Origin: a virus
Direction: 5' to 3' (one strand)
Virus record (IMG/VR): IMGVR_UViG_3300036791_000775
Coordinates: 1-42,531 of that record
DNA: 42,531 nt
Below the pieces are notes generated by a model that was given only the letters and a program-made list of their open reading frames with translations, had not been told where the DNA came from and did no database searches. Positions 31,626-38,470 of the stretch are shown one piece after another. Numbering within the stretch: the first letter of the stretch is position 1; each line of letters begins with the position of its first letter. Both the position numbers and the translations under genes were made by a program.

Positions 31626-31755
31626 AGCACGAAGCCACTCCCCCGATACAGTCGGGGCAAGGTACCGAGACTTCAGGCAACCATCGGTCTAGTTTGGTCT
31701 CGTCCACCCAAAAACACTTGATGGTTCCCGCACCCCGGCACGTTGGACAGATCAT
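31537..31755 (-). CDS. Small DnaJ-type zinc-finger protein
   Basis: 72 aa from ATG 31755 (ATGA overlap). CPTCRGAGTIKCFW and VPCPDCIGGVASCCEG resemble the CxxCxGxG motifs of the DnaJ cysteine-rich domain. The basic C-terminus (RAERLERAERISSSRRLEPR) is in the part that overlaps TerL. Confidence 0.65.
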   Translation of the reverse strand: MICPTCRGAGTIKCFWVDETKLDRWLPEVSVPCPDCIGGVASCCEGAGENFGRAERLERAERISSSRRLEPR

Positions 31756-32006
31756 CGAGAGCAAACGATCTCGCCGAATCCGTTCGGCCGACAGCGCGTC
31801 TCCGGGAGCAACGGCCCGCGATTGATCGTGTAGCCGCCCTGCCACTCGGGGTTAGGCCGCACATGGATCTCTTGATCGAGCGGACCTCGCTGGACATTGT
31901 AGCCGCCCCCGTTCCACTGCGGATTAGGCCGGACGGTGTAATCATTTTGCGCCGCAGCCGAGCCCGCCAAACCGATGATCACGCAAGCAGCTGCGAGCAT
32001 CTTCAT
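31752..32006 (-). CDS. Exported protein with two tandem repeats
   Basis: 84 aa; strong SD GGAGG 7 nt before ATG 32006. Signal peptide MKMLAAACVIIGLAGSAAA then QN. The mature part has two copies of about 23 residues: YTVRPNPQWNGGGYNVQRGP and IHVRPNPEWQGGYTINRGPL, then a Cys-containing end. A secreted or periplasmic product in the late operon; role unknown. Confidence 0.7.
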   Translation of the reverse strand: MKMLAAACVIIGLAGSAAAQNDYTVRPNPQWNGGGYNVQRGPLDQEIHVRPNPEWQGGYTINRGPLLPETRCRPNGFGEIVCSR

Positions 32007-32010
32007 TGAT

Positions 32011-32250
32011 CTACCTCCGGAACGGATCGTTGCTGCGGGCGCGCTCCTCGAACTCCCGTGCCGCGATGGTAACCGCAGCTGTGATCGTGGACCAGAAGAG
32101 CGCCAGATCGTGCGCCTGCTTCACGAGCAGGATCTCCAGCGGATCACCGCCGTCGGGGGGAACCAGCAACACCGCCCCGGCAAACTCGGCGGGCTCGTTG
32201 CGCTCGATCCGAGCGGCCATGTCTCGGAAGGCGTCAGCCGGGGATTTCAT
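32011..32250 (-). CDS. Small protein of unknown function
   Basis: 79 aa (MKSPADAFRDMAARIERNEP), with LALFWSTITAAVTIAAREFE as a possible amphipathic or membrane-skimming helix. ATGA overlap with the gene before. Confidence 0.65.
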   Translation of the reverse strand: MKSPADAFRDMAARIERNEPAEFAGAVLLVPPDGGDPLEILLVKQAHDLALFWSTITAAVTIAAREFEERARSNDPFRR

Positions 32251-32417
32251 CCTGGTAAATATGGCGGATTAGGACGCTTCGGGAAATCTTCTTCGTATAA
32301 CTCATCTTTGGTGTCTGGCGAGATGAACGTCCTAGACAGCAGCTCGATCCGAGCGAGCCGCTGGTCCATTGCCTTCAGCAACTCGGCTATCTCTCGGAGG
32401 TAGTGCTCGCTGATCAT
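32247..32417 (-). CDS. Small helical protein
   Basis: 56 aa from ATG 32417 (MISEHYLREIAELLKAMDQR), one base after the previous TGA; the frame upstream of this ATG is not protein-like. One charged helix, then a Pro-rich acidic end (EEDFPKRPNPPYLPG). Confidence 0.6.
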   Translation of the reverse strand: MISEHYLREIAELLKAMDQRLARIELLSRTFISPDTKDELYEEDFPKRPNPPYLPG

Positions 32418-32418
32418 T

Positions 32419-32610
32419 TCAAATTTCCCATTCGGCGAGTACGCATGTCCACCGGTCGTCCAGGTTAAACCGCCGCCGCGCTTCCTCGGGCGACGCGGCA
32501 ATGGCTATACGCCGCTGATCGCCAAACGAAAGCAACCACAAACGCTTTGCCTTGAGCGCTGCCTCGATGTCGCCAATGGTTGTCCACGGTGTTCCGTCTT
32601 CAGTCGTCAT
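32419..32610 (-). CDS. Small protein of unknown function
   Basis: 63 aa from ATG 32610 (MTTEDGTPWTTIGDIEAALK), overlapping the holin-like gene by 11 nt. The part SFGDQRRIAIAASPEEARRR looks like a compact alpha/beta fold. No family named. Confidence 0.6.
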   Translation of the reverse strand: MTTEDGTPWTTIGDIEAALKAKRLWLLSFGDQRRIAIAASPEEARRRFNLDDRWTCVLAEWEI

Positions 32611-32863
32611 TGCTTCCGACCCCAGTTGAAGGCGCGCTGCCGGGCGTCGAAGCAGCGATAATATCATCTTTCCTCTCCGAGCCGGCCGACGAGCCGAAGA
32701 ACCAATTCACCGCAGTAGTGGCGTTCGCTATAATTGCTCCAGCAATAAGAAGCTGCAATTGCTGATCCTTGTCCCAGACGGCAAACAGACAAGCCGCGAT
32801 CAGAAGAAACTGAGTTACGATCGCGAGCCCGATCCGGCCACCTACAGTCAAACTGTTCATCAA
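32600..32863 (-). CDS. Two-TM protein, holin-like
   Basis: 87 aa. TM1 about 10-29 (RIGLAIVTQFLLIAACLFAV), TM2 about 38-57 (LLIAGAIIANATTAVNWFFG), followed by SSAGSERKDDII. The FFGSS.GS..K ending after the last helix is common in small phage holin-like proteins. With 3561-3887 and 41873-42061 this is one of three holin candidates, and in my view the best. Confidence 0.6.
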   Translation of the reverse strand: MMNSLTVGGRIGLAIVTQFLLIAACLFAVWDKDQQLQLLIAGAIIANATTAVNWFFGSSAGSERKDDIIAASTPGSAPSTGVGSNDD

Positions 32864-33073
32864 TCACACATATCGGTGCCCGTATTTCCCTCTCACATGC
32901 GCGTGAAGCGCCTTCCCTATCGAAGCTGACGAGAGCACCGTGGCCGCGGCCGTCGGCGGCACCCCTTCGTAAACCGCCGTCCGCCCCGAGGAGTACTTCA
33001 CATGCAGTTCCTCCGTCTCGGGATCATAGCCGATCTCGTCCACAAACGAGGAATAAACCGAGCGCATCTCCAT
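32864..33073 (-). CDS. KTSC-domain protein
   Basis: 69 aa from ATG 33073, one base after the preceding TGA. VYSSFVDEIGYDPETEELHV, a GRTAVYEGVP strand and SASIGKALHAHVRGKYGHRY match the KTSC domain, a small fold of unknown function in phages and bacteria, thought to bind nucleic acid or proteins. Confidence 0.75.
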   Translation of the reverse strand: MEMRSVYSSFVDEIGYDPETEELHVKYSSGRTAVYEGVPPTAAATVLSSASIGKALHAHVRGKYGHRYV

Positions 33074-33074
33074 T

Positions 33075-33326
33075 TCAGTATTCCGCCCAAAGACGCACTC
33101 GGCCATGCTTCTCTATAGCCTCGATCAGTTCCCTGTAAGGATTTTTCTCCGGCTCGGACTCATTAAAAGTGGCCGACATCCCCTCCAAAGCGTTAACGTG
33201 CTCCTGCCCGGCCTCGCCCGGCACATGAAGTCCTATAGACGAGAGGGTTTCCATGAAGCGCTGCGGCACCAGAGTATAAAGAGTCTTCGCAGACCGCGGA
33301 ATCGGCTCCCAGCAAATCCTCATCAA
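33075..33326 (-). CDS. Small protein of unknown function
   Basis: 83 aa (MMRICWEPIPRSAKTLYTLV), acidic C-terminal helix (NPYRELIEAIEKHGRVRLWA). ATGA overlap at the start. Not recognised. Confidence 0.65.
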   Translation of the reverse strand: MMRICWEPIPRSAKTLYTLVPQRFMETLSSIGLHVPGEAGQEHVNALEGMSATFNESEPEKNPYRELIEAIEKHGRVRLWAEY

Positions 33327-33508
33327 TCATCCATCGGGGCTGCAAACTTGAGCGGGCGCAGCACGCCGCCATCGTCCTTGACGAAGACCTGCCGGGTGGT
33401 CGCGACGAAGATCATCCCGTGATACTCGATCATGCTGACGATCGGATCGGGAGGGGACAACGCAAGCGAGCCGGGCGGCTGTGGAAGGAACTCGTCCAGC
33501 GCCATCAT
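33323..33508 (-). CDS. Small protein of unknown function
   Basis: 61 aa from ATG 33508 (ATGA overlap). MMALDEFLPQPPGSLALSPP, then beta-rich IEYHGMIFVATTRQVFVKDD. Looks like a short beta-sandwich or propeller-blade segment. Confidence 0.6.
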   Translation of the reverse strand: MMALDEFLPQPPGSLALSPPDPIVSMIEYHGMIFVATTRQVFVKDDGGVLRPLKFAAPMDD

Positions 33509-33747
33509 GCATCCTCCAGCCGGAAGGAGTATCCTTCCTTCATGTTCTGCGGATAGCCGGCATAGATCTCCCCAATGATCTCGCCGTTCCACAGAACATC
33601 ATAGATCTCCAACCCTCCGGGGCTCTTGAATCGGCAGTGCGTGTCGATCCCTTCGGTGAGATCCTCACCGTCTTTCTGAAACCAACATCTTTGATCAGCC
33701 ATCGCGCACTCCAAACCATCGGGAAGAATTACCCTATAACTCTCCAC
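33505..33747 (-). CDS. Small protein of unknown function
   Basis: 80 aa from GTG 33747, overlapping the previous gene by 19 nt. Beta-rich (YRVILPDGLECAMADQRCWF) with an acidic end. Not recognised. Confidence 0.6.
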   Translation of the reverse strand: MESYRVILPDGLECAMADQRCWFQKDGEDLTEGIDTHCRFKSPGGLEIYDVLWNGEIIGEIYAGYPQNMKEGYSFRLEDA

Positions 33748-33917
33748 TCGGCCCTGCTCAGCATCGCCCTTACATGATCGAGCCGGCGAAGCAAGGCGGC
33801 GATCTCATAAAACCCGACCTCGCGCATCTTGATCGGCGTGAAGCCCGCCAGCTCCTTACGCATTCGTTCCTCAATCGCTCTGTCGGATTCGCTCCAAACG
33901 CCGATATCATTACTCAT
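33729..33917 (-). CDS. Small helical protein
   Basis: 62 aa (MSNDIGVWSESDRAIEERMR), helical, with AALLRRLDHVRAMLSRAEWR. Not recognised. Confidence 0.6.
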   Translation of the reverse strand: MSNDIGVWSESDRAIEERMRKELAGFTPIKMREVGFYEIAALLRRLDHVRAMLSRAEWRVIG

Positions 33918-33975
33918 CTGCGCTCTCCTTCATCCGATCAGCCCCCGCTCTATCCCATTCCTTATATATAGACAC
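33910..33975 (-). CDS. Possible 21-codon ORF
   Basis: From GTG 33975: SIYKEWDRAGADRMKESADE after the start. It fills the only gap in this stretch, and its TAA overlaps the next ATG. The SD (GAGG) is 16 nt away, so support is modest. Confidence 0.35.
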   Translation of the reverse strand: MSIYKEWDRAGADRMKESADE

Positions 33976-33978
33976 ACA

Positions 33979-34203
33979 TCAGCACCGTGACCTCGGGAAG
34001 CGCCGCTCGAACGCTAACGGCTGATCAAAAGGGCATGGATCGGAATGATGCCGACTCCACTTCAAAGTCATCCCATCCGGCAGATCTTGTCTCTCCCCCG
34101 AAGTCACGTAGCGGCGCACACGCCTAGCCCAAGCCAACAGAGACTCGTCGTCACCTTTGGGACAAAACTCATGATTGATCTCGATCAGACTGCGATTGCT
34201 CAT
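33979..34203 (-). CDS. Small basic protein
   Basis: 74 aa (MSNRSLIEINHEFCPKGDDE), Arg/His-rich second half with two Cys. Starts directly after the previous TGA. Not recognised. Confidence 0.6.
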   Translation of the reverse strand: MSNRSLIEINHEFCPKGDDESLLAWARRVRRYVTSGERQDLPDGMTLKWSRHHSDPCPFDQPLAFERRFPRSRC

Positions 34204-34377
34204 TCACTTCCCCTCCCGCCTCCGCTCATTAACCGCATCGCAGATCAAACGAGCATCCTCGCCCCCATCAGGCCGCGCCAGCCAGCAAATAACCGTCGCC
34301 ACCGATCTATAACCAGACCCCTCATCAACCTCCTCTATCCGAAGCGGAGAACCCGCAGCTATTCGCCAAATCTTCAT
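34204..34377 (-). CDS. Small protein of unknown function
   Basis: 57 aa from ATG 34377 (ATGA overlap): MKIWRIAAGSPLRIEEVDEG, CWLARPDGGEDARLICDAVN. The longer frame to 34503 is Gly-rich antisense-type sequence and is rejected. Confidence 0.65.
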   Translation of the reverse strand: MKIWRIAAGSPLRIEEVDEGSGYRSVATVICWLARPDGGEDARLICDAVNERRREGK

Positions 34378-34766
34378 CGCCCCTCCCGCCTCCGATGCCG
34401 ATACGCCGCCGCTCGCTCCGCCGCCGTCATCGGTCGCTCCGGATACTCTAACTCCTCCCGTGACGCCGGGACGCGTGACGGCTCCGCTCCAGGGCCAATC
34501 CACACTTCGTCACGTGACGTGACGCTCGAACGCGCCGGAATAAACCGAGAAAACCTATTATTCTGCAATACGATAGGCAAAAGAACCTCGTCGTGCTCTA
34601 TCACCGTACTCCCGTCACGCAGCCGTATAACCCGAGGCTTCCGATACTCCCCGTCACGGATGCCACGCGACCACTCGCAATCACACAAAAACCACGGACT
34701 CCCCGCCTTATCGCAATAAAAACAACGCACTGTCTCAGACCTCTTGCTCCGATGCGGCTCAGACAT
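34374..34766 (-). CDS. First gene of late operon; Cys-motif protein
   Basis: 130 aa from ATG 34766 (MSEPHRSKRSETVRCFYCDK). A start at TTG 34838 would lie upstream of the promoter's predicted transcription start. CFYC and CDC may bind zinc (WFLCDCEWS). Arg-rich end MTAAERAAAYRHRRREGR. Could be a DNA-binding protein; unknown. Confidence 0.6.
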   Translation of the reverse strand: MSEPHRSKRSETVRCFYCDKAGSPWFLCDCEWSRGIRDGEYRKPRVIRLRDGSTVIEHDEVLLPIVLQNNRFSRFIPARSSVTSRDEVWIGPGAEPSRVPASREELEYPERPMTAAERAAAYRHRRREGR

Positions 34767-34893
34767 CTTCCCACTCTCGTCGGCTCCCACCAAAACCTCC
34801 GTCACGCGACATACACTAAACCCGTCACGAAAGGTCAATAATACTGCCGCTTCGTGACGCCGTCCGTAACGTAACGCCTAAAGTGACGTGACG
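34458..34893. repeat. Cluster of CGTGACG/CGTCACG motifs
   Basis: About ten copies of CGTGACG or its complement, plus CGTAACG variants, in about 430 bp, e.g. CGTCACGTGACGTGACG at 34508 and GTGACGTGACGCAAG near 34880. Copies occur both in the first late gene and in the divergent control region, beyond what coding needs. May be binding sites for a regulator or replication initiator. Confidence 0.5.
34810..34838 (-). promoter_or_regulatory. Candidate late-operon promoter
   Basis: On the minus strand TTGACC (34838-34833), 17-nt spacer, TGTATG (34815-34810). It would start RNA near 34803, upstream of ATG 34766. A CGTGACG motif lies in the spacer. The -10 match is weak. Confidence 0.45.
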
Positions 34894-35118
34894 CAAGAAA
34901 CTTCCGGGGGGCCACTAACATGGGGGTACTCGCGATCGGCCACACCGCGTCCCGACGCCTGCGCGGGCGGGCAGCTCAGCCGGACCCGCCTAGCCTTGCG
35001 GTCGCAGAAGGATGGACACGCCATCCCCTGATCTGGTATTCGGGATAATGACTGTTATCCCGCGAACAATAAGCCAAAACCCTAGGCTTTCCGCCATTTC
35101 CTGTGTACTAACGCATGC
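34839..35118. other. Divergent control region
   Basis: 280 nt without a gene between the leftward late operon and the rightward early genes. It holds CGTGACG sites (to 34893), a G-run CCGGGGGGCC and ATGGGGG, a GC hairpin GGCGGG...CCCGCC (34966-34990), and the palindrome at 35041. Candidate for origin, packaging site or switch operator; nothing proves which. Confidence 0.45.
35041..35062. promoter_or_regulatory. Palindromic operator CGGGATAA-n6-TTATCCCG
   Basis: Perfect 8-bp arms, 6-nt spacer TGACTG. Its left arm contains a -10-like GATAAT (plus strand, 35044-35049) without a good -35. Size and symmetry fit a dimeric repressor site, perhaps for the HTH protein encoded at 35119. Confidence 0.6.
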
Positions 35119-35613
35119 GTGAGCGCAAGCCCGCCATCTCCCGCGCAACGTCAGCCTGCCTCGCTTCCGCCAGGCCTGACGCCAACACTCGCTGGCCGCT
35201 GGGGGCTTTGGCTCTTAGGCCAGCGTCAGCACCACCGAGCTTTACGGCGTGGTTTCTGGTTCAGAACTACCGCACAAAAATCGTTGGCTGACAGAGTTCT
35301 TCGGTTGATAGTTCCTTGGCCTATTTGGCGTTATCCTGGGCGGAGACAGGCGTTGGCTGAGCTTGTTGGTGTTTCGCGGCCCACGGCGGCGAAATACATT
35401 AACGGTCAAGCTCGCATGCCTTTGCGCAGGCGGGAGCGGTTAGCGGCGTATTTGCGGGCGGATCTGGCTGAGCGGCTTGAGGTAATCCGGTTGCTTGAGA
35501 TGCCGGATGAGCGGGACGAGAAGATAGCTCGGAATCGCCGGCGGGATTTGGCGAAGGCGCAGGCAGCGAGTAGGGAGCGGCGGGTTAAGCGGGTGCGGGA
35601 CCAGACCGGTTAG
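35119..35613 (+). CDS. HTH DNA-binding protein, possible repressor
   Basis: 164 aa from GTG 35119. RRQALAELVGVSRPTAAKYI (about 76-95) is a helix-turn-helix, followed by NGQARMPLRRRERLAAYLRA and a long basic helix (ARNRRRDLAKAQAASRERRV). The N-terminal 50 residues are Pro/Arg-rich and look disordered; the true start could be later. First gene rightward of the control region. Confidence 0.65.
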   Translation: MSASPPSPAQRQPASLPPGLTPTLAGRWGLWLLGQRQHHRALRRGFWFRTTAQKSLADRVLRLIVPWPIWRYPGRRQALAELVGVSRPTAAKYINGQARMPLRRRERLAAYLRADLAERLEVIRLLEMPDERDEKIARNRRRDLAKAQAASRERRVKRVRDQTG

Positions 35614-35733
35614 CACGTTTCGGGAACTTGCGTGAGAATCCATAGGGCATAGTCCTTGAAACATCCGTAGGTCACATATCTGTTGCGCTTGGCTGCTGAG
35701 GCCCCTATTTTGTGACGTAGCAGATGGGCGCTG

Positions 35734-35745
35734 GGCCCGCTGCGG
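35734..35745 (+). repeat. 12-nt direct repeat, copy 1
   Basis: GGCCCGCTGCGG; the second copy is at 35931-35942. The pair brackets the 53-aa gene. Could be the footprint of a small insertion. Confidence 0.5.
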
Positions 35746-35764
35746 ATGGTCGAAAGGGCCTTAG

Positions 35765-35926
35765 ATGAAAGACTACCTAGTCACGATAGCGGGCACATGG
35801 ATCGGCCAAGGCGGCTTTGAGAGCGTGACGGAAGCCCTCGATTGGGCAACCAAGACATGGGCGCTTGGAACAGCTGTCGAGATCTGGGACATCGACGGCA
35901 ATCTCGCGTGGTTAGGCTCGCTATGA
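35765..35926 (+). CDS. 53-aa protein of unknown function
   Basis: MKDYLVTIAGTWIGQGGFES, then TEALDWATKTWALGTAVEIW and a short acidic end. AAAGGG lies 6 nt before the ATG. Compact beta-alpha-beta-like build with five Trp. No family recognised. Confidence 0.65.
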   Translation: MKDYLVTIAGTWIGQGGFESVTEALDWATKTWALGTAVEIWDIDGNLAWLGSL

Positions 35927-35930
35927 CCAT

Positions 35931-35942
35931 GGCCCGCTGCGG
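35931..35942 (+). repeat. 12-nt direct repeat, copy 2
   Basis: Same GGCCCGCTGCGG as 35734-35745, just after the stop of the 53-aa gene. Confidence 0.5.
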
Positions 35943-35991
35943 CGAAGTGTGATCGTATCGTCGAGAAATATCGCTGATCCCATTACCATTC

Positions 35992-36012
35992 GGCCGGGCA
36001 TAGGGTCCGGCC
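35992..36012 (+). terminator. Hairpin before ardC, terminator- or control-like
   Basis: GGCCGG-n9-CCGGCC followed by TTAA, no T-run. A second small hairpin CGGG-AGTGA-CCCG just after it puts the ardC SD GGGAG in its stem and loop. May slow transcription or translation into ardC. Confidence 0.4.
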
Positions 36013-36033
36013 TTAACCGGGAGTGACCCGAAA

Positions 36034-36930
36034 ATGGCAGACATCTATCAAACAGTTACGGATCGGATCGTCGCTCAAATCGAGCAGGGCGCTGGCGCAC
36101 TGCGTATGCCGTGGCACTCGCGGCATGGCGCGAGTGAAATGAGCTTGCCGCACAATGTGACCGGCCGGGCATATCGCGGCGTTAACGTTCCTGTCCTATG
36201 GGCGACAGCTGCGGCATTTGGCTACGAGTCGTCGATTTGGGCGACTTACAACCAATGGCAGGAACGCGGGTGTCAGGTACGCAAGGGCGAGAAATCGGCC
36301 ATGATTGTTTTCTGGAAATCAATCGCTGTTTCGTCAAAGGGCGATGATGGCGAAGATAATGATGAAACTCGGCTGATCGCTAAGGCGTATTTCGTATTCA
36401 ACGCGGCACAGGTCGATGGATTCGACGAATCGAAGATCACCAAGGCACCGCAATCGGTTGAGGATCTTTCCGAGGATCAGCGGATAGCGTCAGCCGAGTC
36501 ATTCTTCGCAGGAACCGGCTCCGTTGTGCGGCATGGCGGAAACAAAGCGTTTTACACATCCGGCGGTGATTATGTGCAAATGCCGGAATTCGGCCAGTTT
36601 ACCGATCCGCAAGCCTACTATGCCGTGCTCGGACATGAACATGTTCATTGGACGGGAGCCAGTTCCCGGCTTGATCGGCAATTCGGAGCGCGATTTGGCG
36701 ATCAGGCTTACGCTTTCGAGGAATTGGTTGCAGAGCTCGGAGCGGCATATCTGTGCGCTGTTCTCGGGCTTGCGAATGAGCCGCGCGAGGATCATGCGTC
36801 TTATATCGCTTCATGGCTCCGGACGCTGAAAGGCGACAAAAAGGCGATCTTCACGGCCGCGAGCAAAGCACAGGCCGCTGTTGACTACCTGCAGTCGTTG
36901 CAGGCTTCCGAAACACGGTCAGCGGCATAG
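36034..36930 (+). CDS. ardC: ArdC-family antirestriction protein
   Basis: 298 aa. N-terminal ssDNA-binding domain (about 1-125) with MPWH, GRAYRGVNVPVLW, WATYNQWQERGCQVRKGEKS; C-terminal zincin-like metallopeptidase with HEHVHWTG (H201, H205) and EELVAELGAAYL as the third-ligand helix (about 229-240). ArdC of plasmid pSa protects incoming DNA against type I restriction. Complete and of normal length. Starts the rightward accessory group. Confidence 0.92.
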   Translation: MADIYQTVTDRIVAQIEQGAGALRMPWHSRHGASEMSLPHNVTGRAYRGVNVPVLWATAAAFGYESSIWATYNQWQERGCQVRKGEKSAMIVFWKSIAVSSKGDDGEDNDETRLIAKAYFVFNAAQVDGFDESKITKAPQSVEDLSEDQRIASAESFFAGTGSVVRHGGNKAFYTSGGDYVQMPEFGQFTDPQAYYAVLGHEHVHWTGASSRLDRQFGARFGDQAYAFEELVAELGAAYLCAVLGLANEPREDHASYIASWLRTLKGDKKAIFTAASKAQAAVDYLQSLQASETRSAA

Positions 36931-36938
36931 GTGCGGCG

Positions 36939-37244
36939 ATGGCAACAGCGAAAACCCTTCACTTCCATGACGATGTGCCCTTGTTTGGCGTGTGGAACAT
37001 GGATAATCGACAGTTCAACTCAGCTTTCCCGGGCATCAAAGGAATGCGGGCGGACAGCTTTTCGCGATGGGTCGGATATGCGAGCGAAAGCGCGCGATCG
37101 TCTGATCCTGTTCTGCCCGTAACGCGGCGCATCTACTACAAGCGCAACCCGTCGCTACACAAATGCGATGCTCGTTGTCAGCACGCAAAAGGGCATGAAT
37201 GCGAATGCAGCTGCGGCGGGAAGAATCACGGGATCGGGAGCTGA
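36939..37244 (+). CDS. Small protein with Cys-rich C-terminus
   Basis: 101 aa, 8 nt after ardC. Basic middle and a metal-binding-type end CDARCQHAKGHECECSCGGK followed by NHG. This C..RC..A.G..C.C.CGG.NHG ending occurs in small phage proteins of unknown function (from memory). Confidence 0.7.
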   Translation: MATAKTLHFHDDVPLFGVWNMDNRQFNSAFPGIKGMRADSFSRWVGYASESARSSDPVLPVTRRIYYKRNPSLHKCDARCQHAKGHECECSCGGKNHGIGS

Positions 37245-37245
37245 G

Positions 37246-37353
37246 ATGGCAGATATCTATCAATTCATCATGGCGGTTCAATTCGTCCTTGCCGGCGGGA
37301 TCGGCTGCTGCGCCGGATTGCTCTTAGGCCTCGGGATCGGCGGGAGATGGTAA
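37246..37353 (+). CDS. 35-aa membrane peptide
   Basis: MADIYQFIMAVQFVLAGGIG, then CCAGLLLGLGIGGRW: one Gly-rich TM helix. The first 18-19 nt match the start of ardC (MADIYQ). Starts at the ATG right after the stop of the Cys-rich gene. Confidence 0.65.
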   Translation: MADIYQFIMAVQFVLAGGIGCCAGLLLGLGIGGRW

Positions 37354-37354
37354 A

Positions 37355-37624
37355 ATGGCACAGAGCATAACCTCAGCCGATCTCATACGGGCCGCGGGCG
37401 AGGCGCTGTACGGCCTTCGTTACGAGTCTGACCTTGCGATAGCTCTCGATGTGAACAGGCGCACCGTGCGGCGCTGGAAGAGCGGCGAGGACGAGCCTAA
37501 GCCTGGCGTATGGAGTGACCTGTTGGCGCTGATGGACAAGCGCGCCGGCATGGTTGAAGAGCTCGTCGACGAAATCTCCAAAAGAATCCAAGCTCACCAC
37601 GCGCACGGTTTTGACTGGTGCTGA
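37355..37624 (+). CDS. HTH protein (Cro-like)
   Basis: 89 aa. YESDLAIALDVNRRTVRRWK (about 23-42) is a helix-turn-helix, with WKSGEDEPKPGVWSDLLALM as usual continuation in small phage regulators. Starts one base after the previous stop. Confidence 0.8.
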   Translation: MAQSITSADLIRAAGEALYGLRYESDLAIALDVNRRTVRRWKSGEDEPKPGVWSDLLALMDKRAGMVEELVDEISKRIQAHHAHGFDWC

Positions 37625-37694
37625 GGCCAAGAAGGTAGCCGCTATACTTTCGGCCTATCGGATTGCCGCATATCAGCACAACACGCCCTCGTAG
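37554..37694 (+). CDS. Possible overlapping ORF in another frame
   Basis: From TTG 37554: KSSSTKSPKESKLTTRTVLT, then GAEAKKVAAILSAYRIAAYQHNTPS. The second half lies beyond the HTH stop and looks coding (Ala/Lys helix). The start is unclear; it could begin at a later TTG or be a frameshift product of the HTH gene. Confidence 0.35.
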   Translation: MKSSSTKSPKESKLTTRTVLTGAEAKKVAAILSAYRIAAYQHNTPS

Positions 37695-37695
37695 G

Positions 37696-37761
37696 ATGCG
37701 ATCGGCGATTACGATACCGCCCTATTCTCTTATCGTTGATGAGCAGGAGCAAACCCCATGA
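37696..37761 (+). CDS. 21-codon ORF overlapping the next start
   Basis: MRSAITIPPYSLIVDEQEQT plus P. Its end runs through the first start cassette and overlaps ATG 37758 by four bases. May act as a leader for the series of small genes. Confidence 0.3.
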   Translation: MRSAITIPPYSLIVDEQEQTP

Positions 37762-38009
37762 ACATCATTGACAAGCGGCTGACGCTCAAAGCGTCCACCG
37801 AAATAGCGCGCCATTTCGTACGTACTTATGTCGACACGGGAAGAGAATGGGACTTGAGCAGTATCGCGCTGCCGTATGGCTGGGAACTGCGAGGATGCGA
37901 GGATTCCGACTTCCATCCGCCGACGATCGGCAATGTGGCGCACGCCATTCGATCCTCTGCGCGGTGCTGGTATGAGGTCGACGGACCATCCTCAGAGCAC
38001 TCTAGATGA
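37758..38009 (+). CDS. Small protein of unknown function
   Basis: 83 aa (MNIIDKRLTLKASTEIARHF), ends RCWYEVDGPSSEHSR; its TGA lies in the next cassette. No family recognised. Confidence 0.7.
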   Translation: MNIIDKRLTLKASTEIARHFVRTYVDTGREWDLSSIALPYGWELRGCEDSDFHPPTIGNVAHAIRSSARCWYEVDGPSSEHSR

Positions 38010-38024
38010 GCAGGAGTCAAACCA

Positions 38025-38207
38025 ATGAATGATATGGAACTATATACCTTCTACACGCTCGCCGAAAAAGCCTACGTCGGCGGCTTGATCGACCTCGACA
38101 CGTGGCGTGATATCCGCGCTCTTTGGGGATCAGATGAGCAAAAGCGCCAAGCCGATCGTGTCGACGGCTATGACCGCGATGATTTCGGCGAATCTCCCGA
38201 TTATTGA
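38025..38207 (+). CDS. Small acidic protein
   Basis: 60 aa (MNDMELYTFYTLAEKAYVGG), helical, very acidic end (DGYDRDDFGESPDY). Preceded by cassette copy 2. Confidence 0.65.
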   Translation: MNDMELYTFYTLAEKAYVGGLIDLDTWRDIRALWGSDEQKRQADRVDGYDRDDFGESPDY

Positions 38208-38226
38208 TGAGCAGGAGTCGAAATCC

Positions 38227-38460
38227 ATGAATAACACGACCTGGCAAATCGCCGCGCAACGCTATCTCGCCCGTCTCGCCCAAATCGAATATCAAATCGG
38301 AATTGCGGCGCACAACAAAGCCGGCCGCGTGTCCCGCACCTATCGGCATTCGCCATCGCAATATCATCGGGATTTGATCGAGTTGCTTGGCGCGAATGAC
38401 GAGCGCGGATTCAAGGCGCTCAAAGGCGAACAAGGCTACGCCAGCGCAATCAAAGTATGA
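38227..38460 (+). CDS. Small protein of unknown function
   Basis: 77 aa (MNNTTWQIAAQRYLARLAQI), basic and helical. Cassette copy 3 precedes it. An ORF beginning further upstream is rejected because it reads through the cassette. Confidence 0.65.
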   Translation: MNNTTWQIAAQRYLARLAQIEYQIGIAAHNKAGRVSRTYRHSPSQYHRDLIELLGANDERGFKALKGEQGYASAIKV

Positions 38461-38470
38461 GGAGTGAGCA

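Noticed and set aside
34894-34960. cos site at the G-run CCGGGGGGCC
   Set aside because: A G-run alone does not show a cohesive end; needs read-end mapping.
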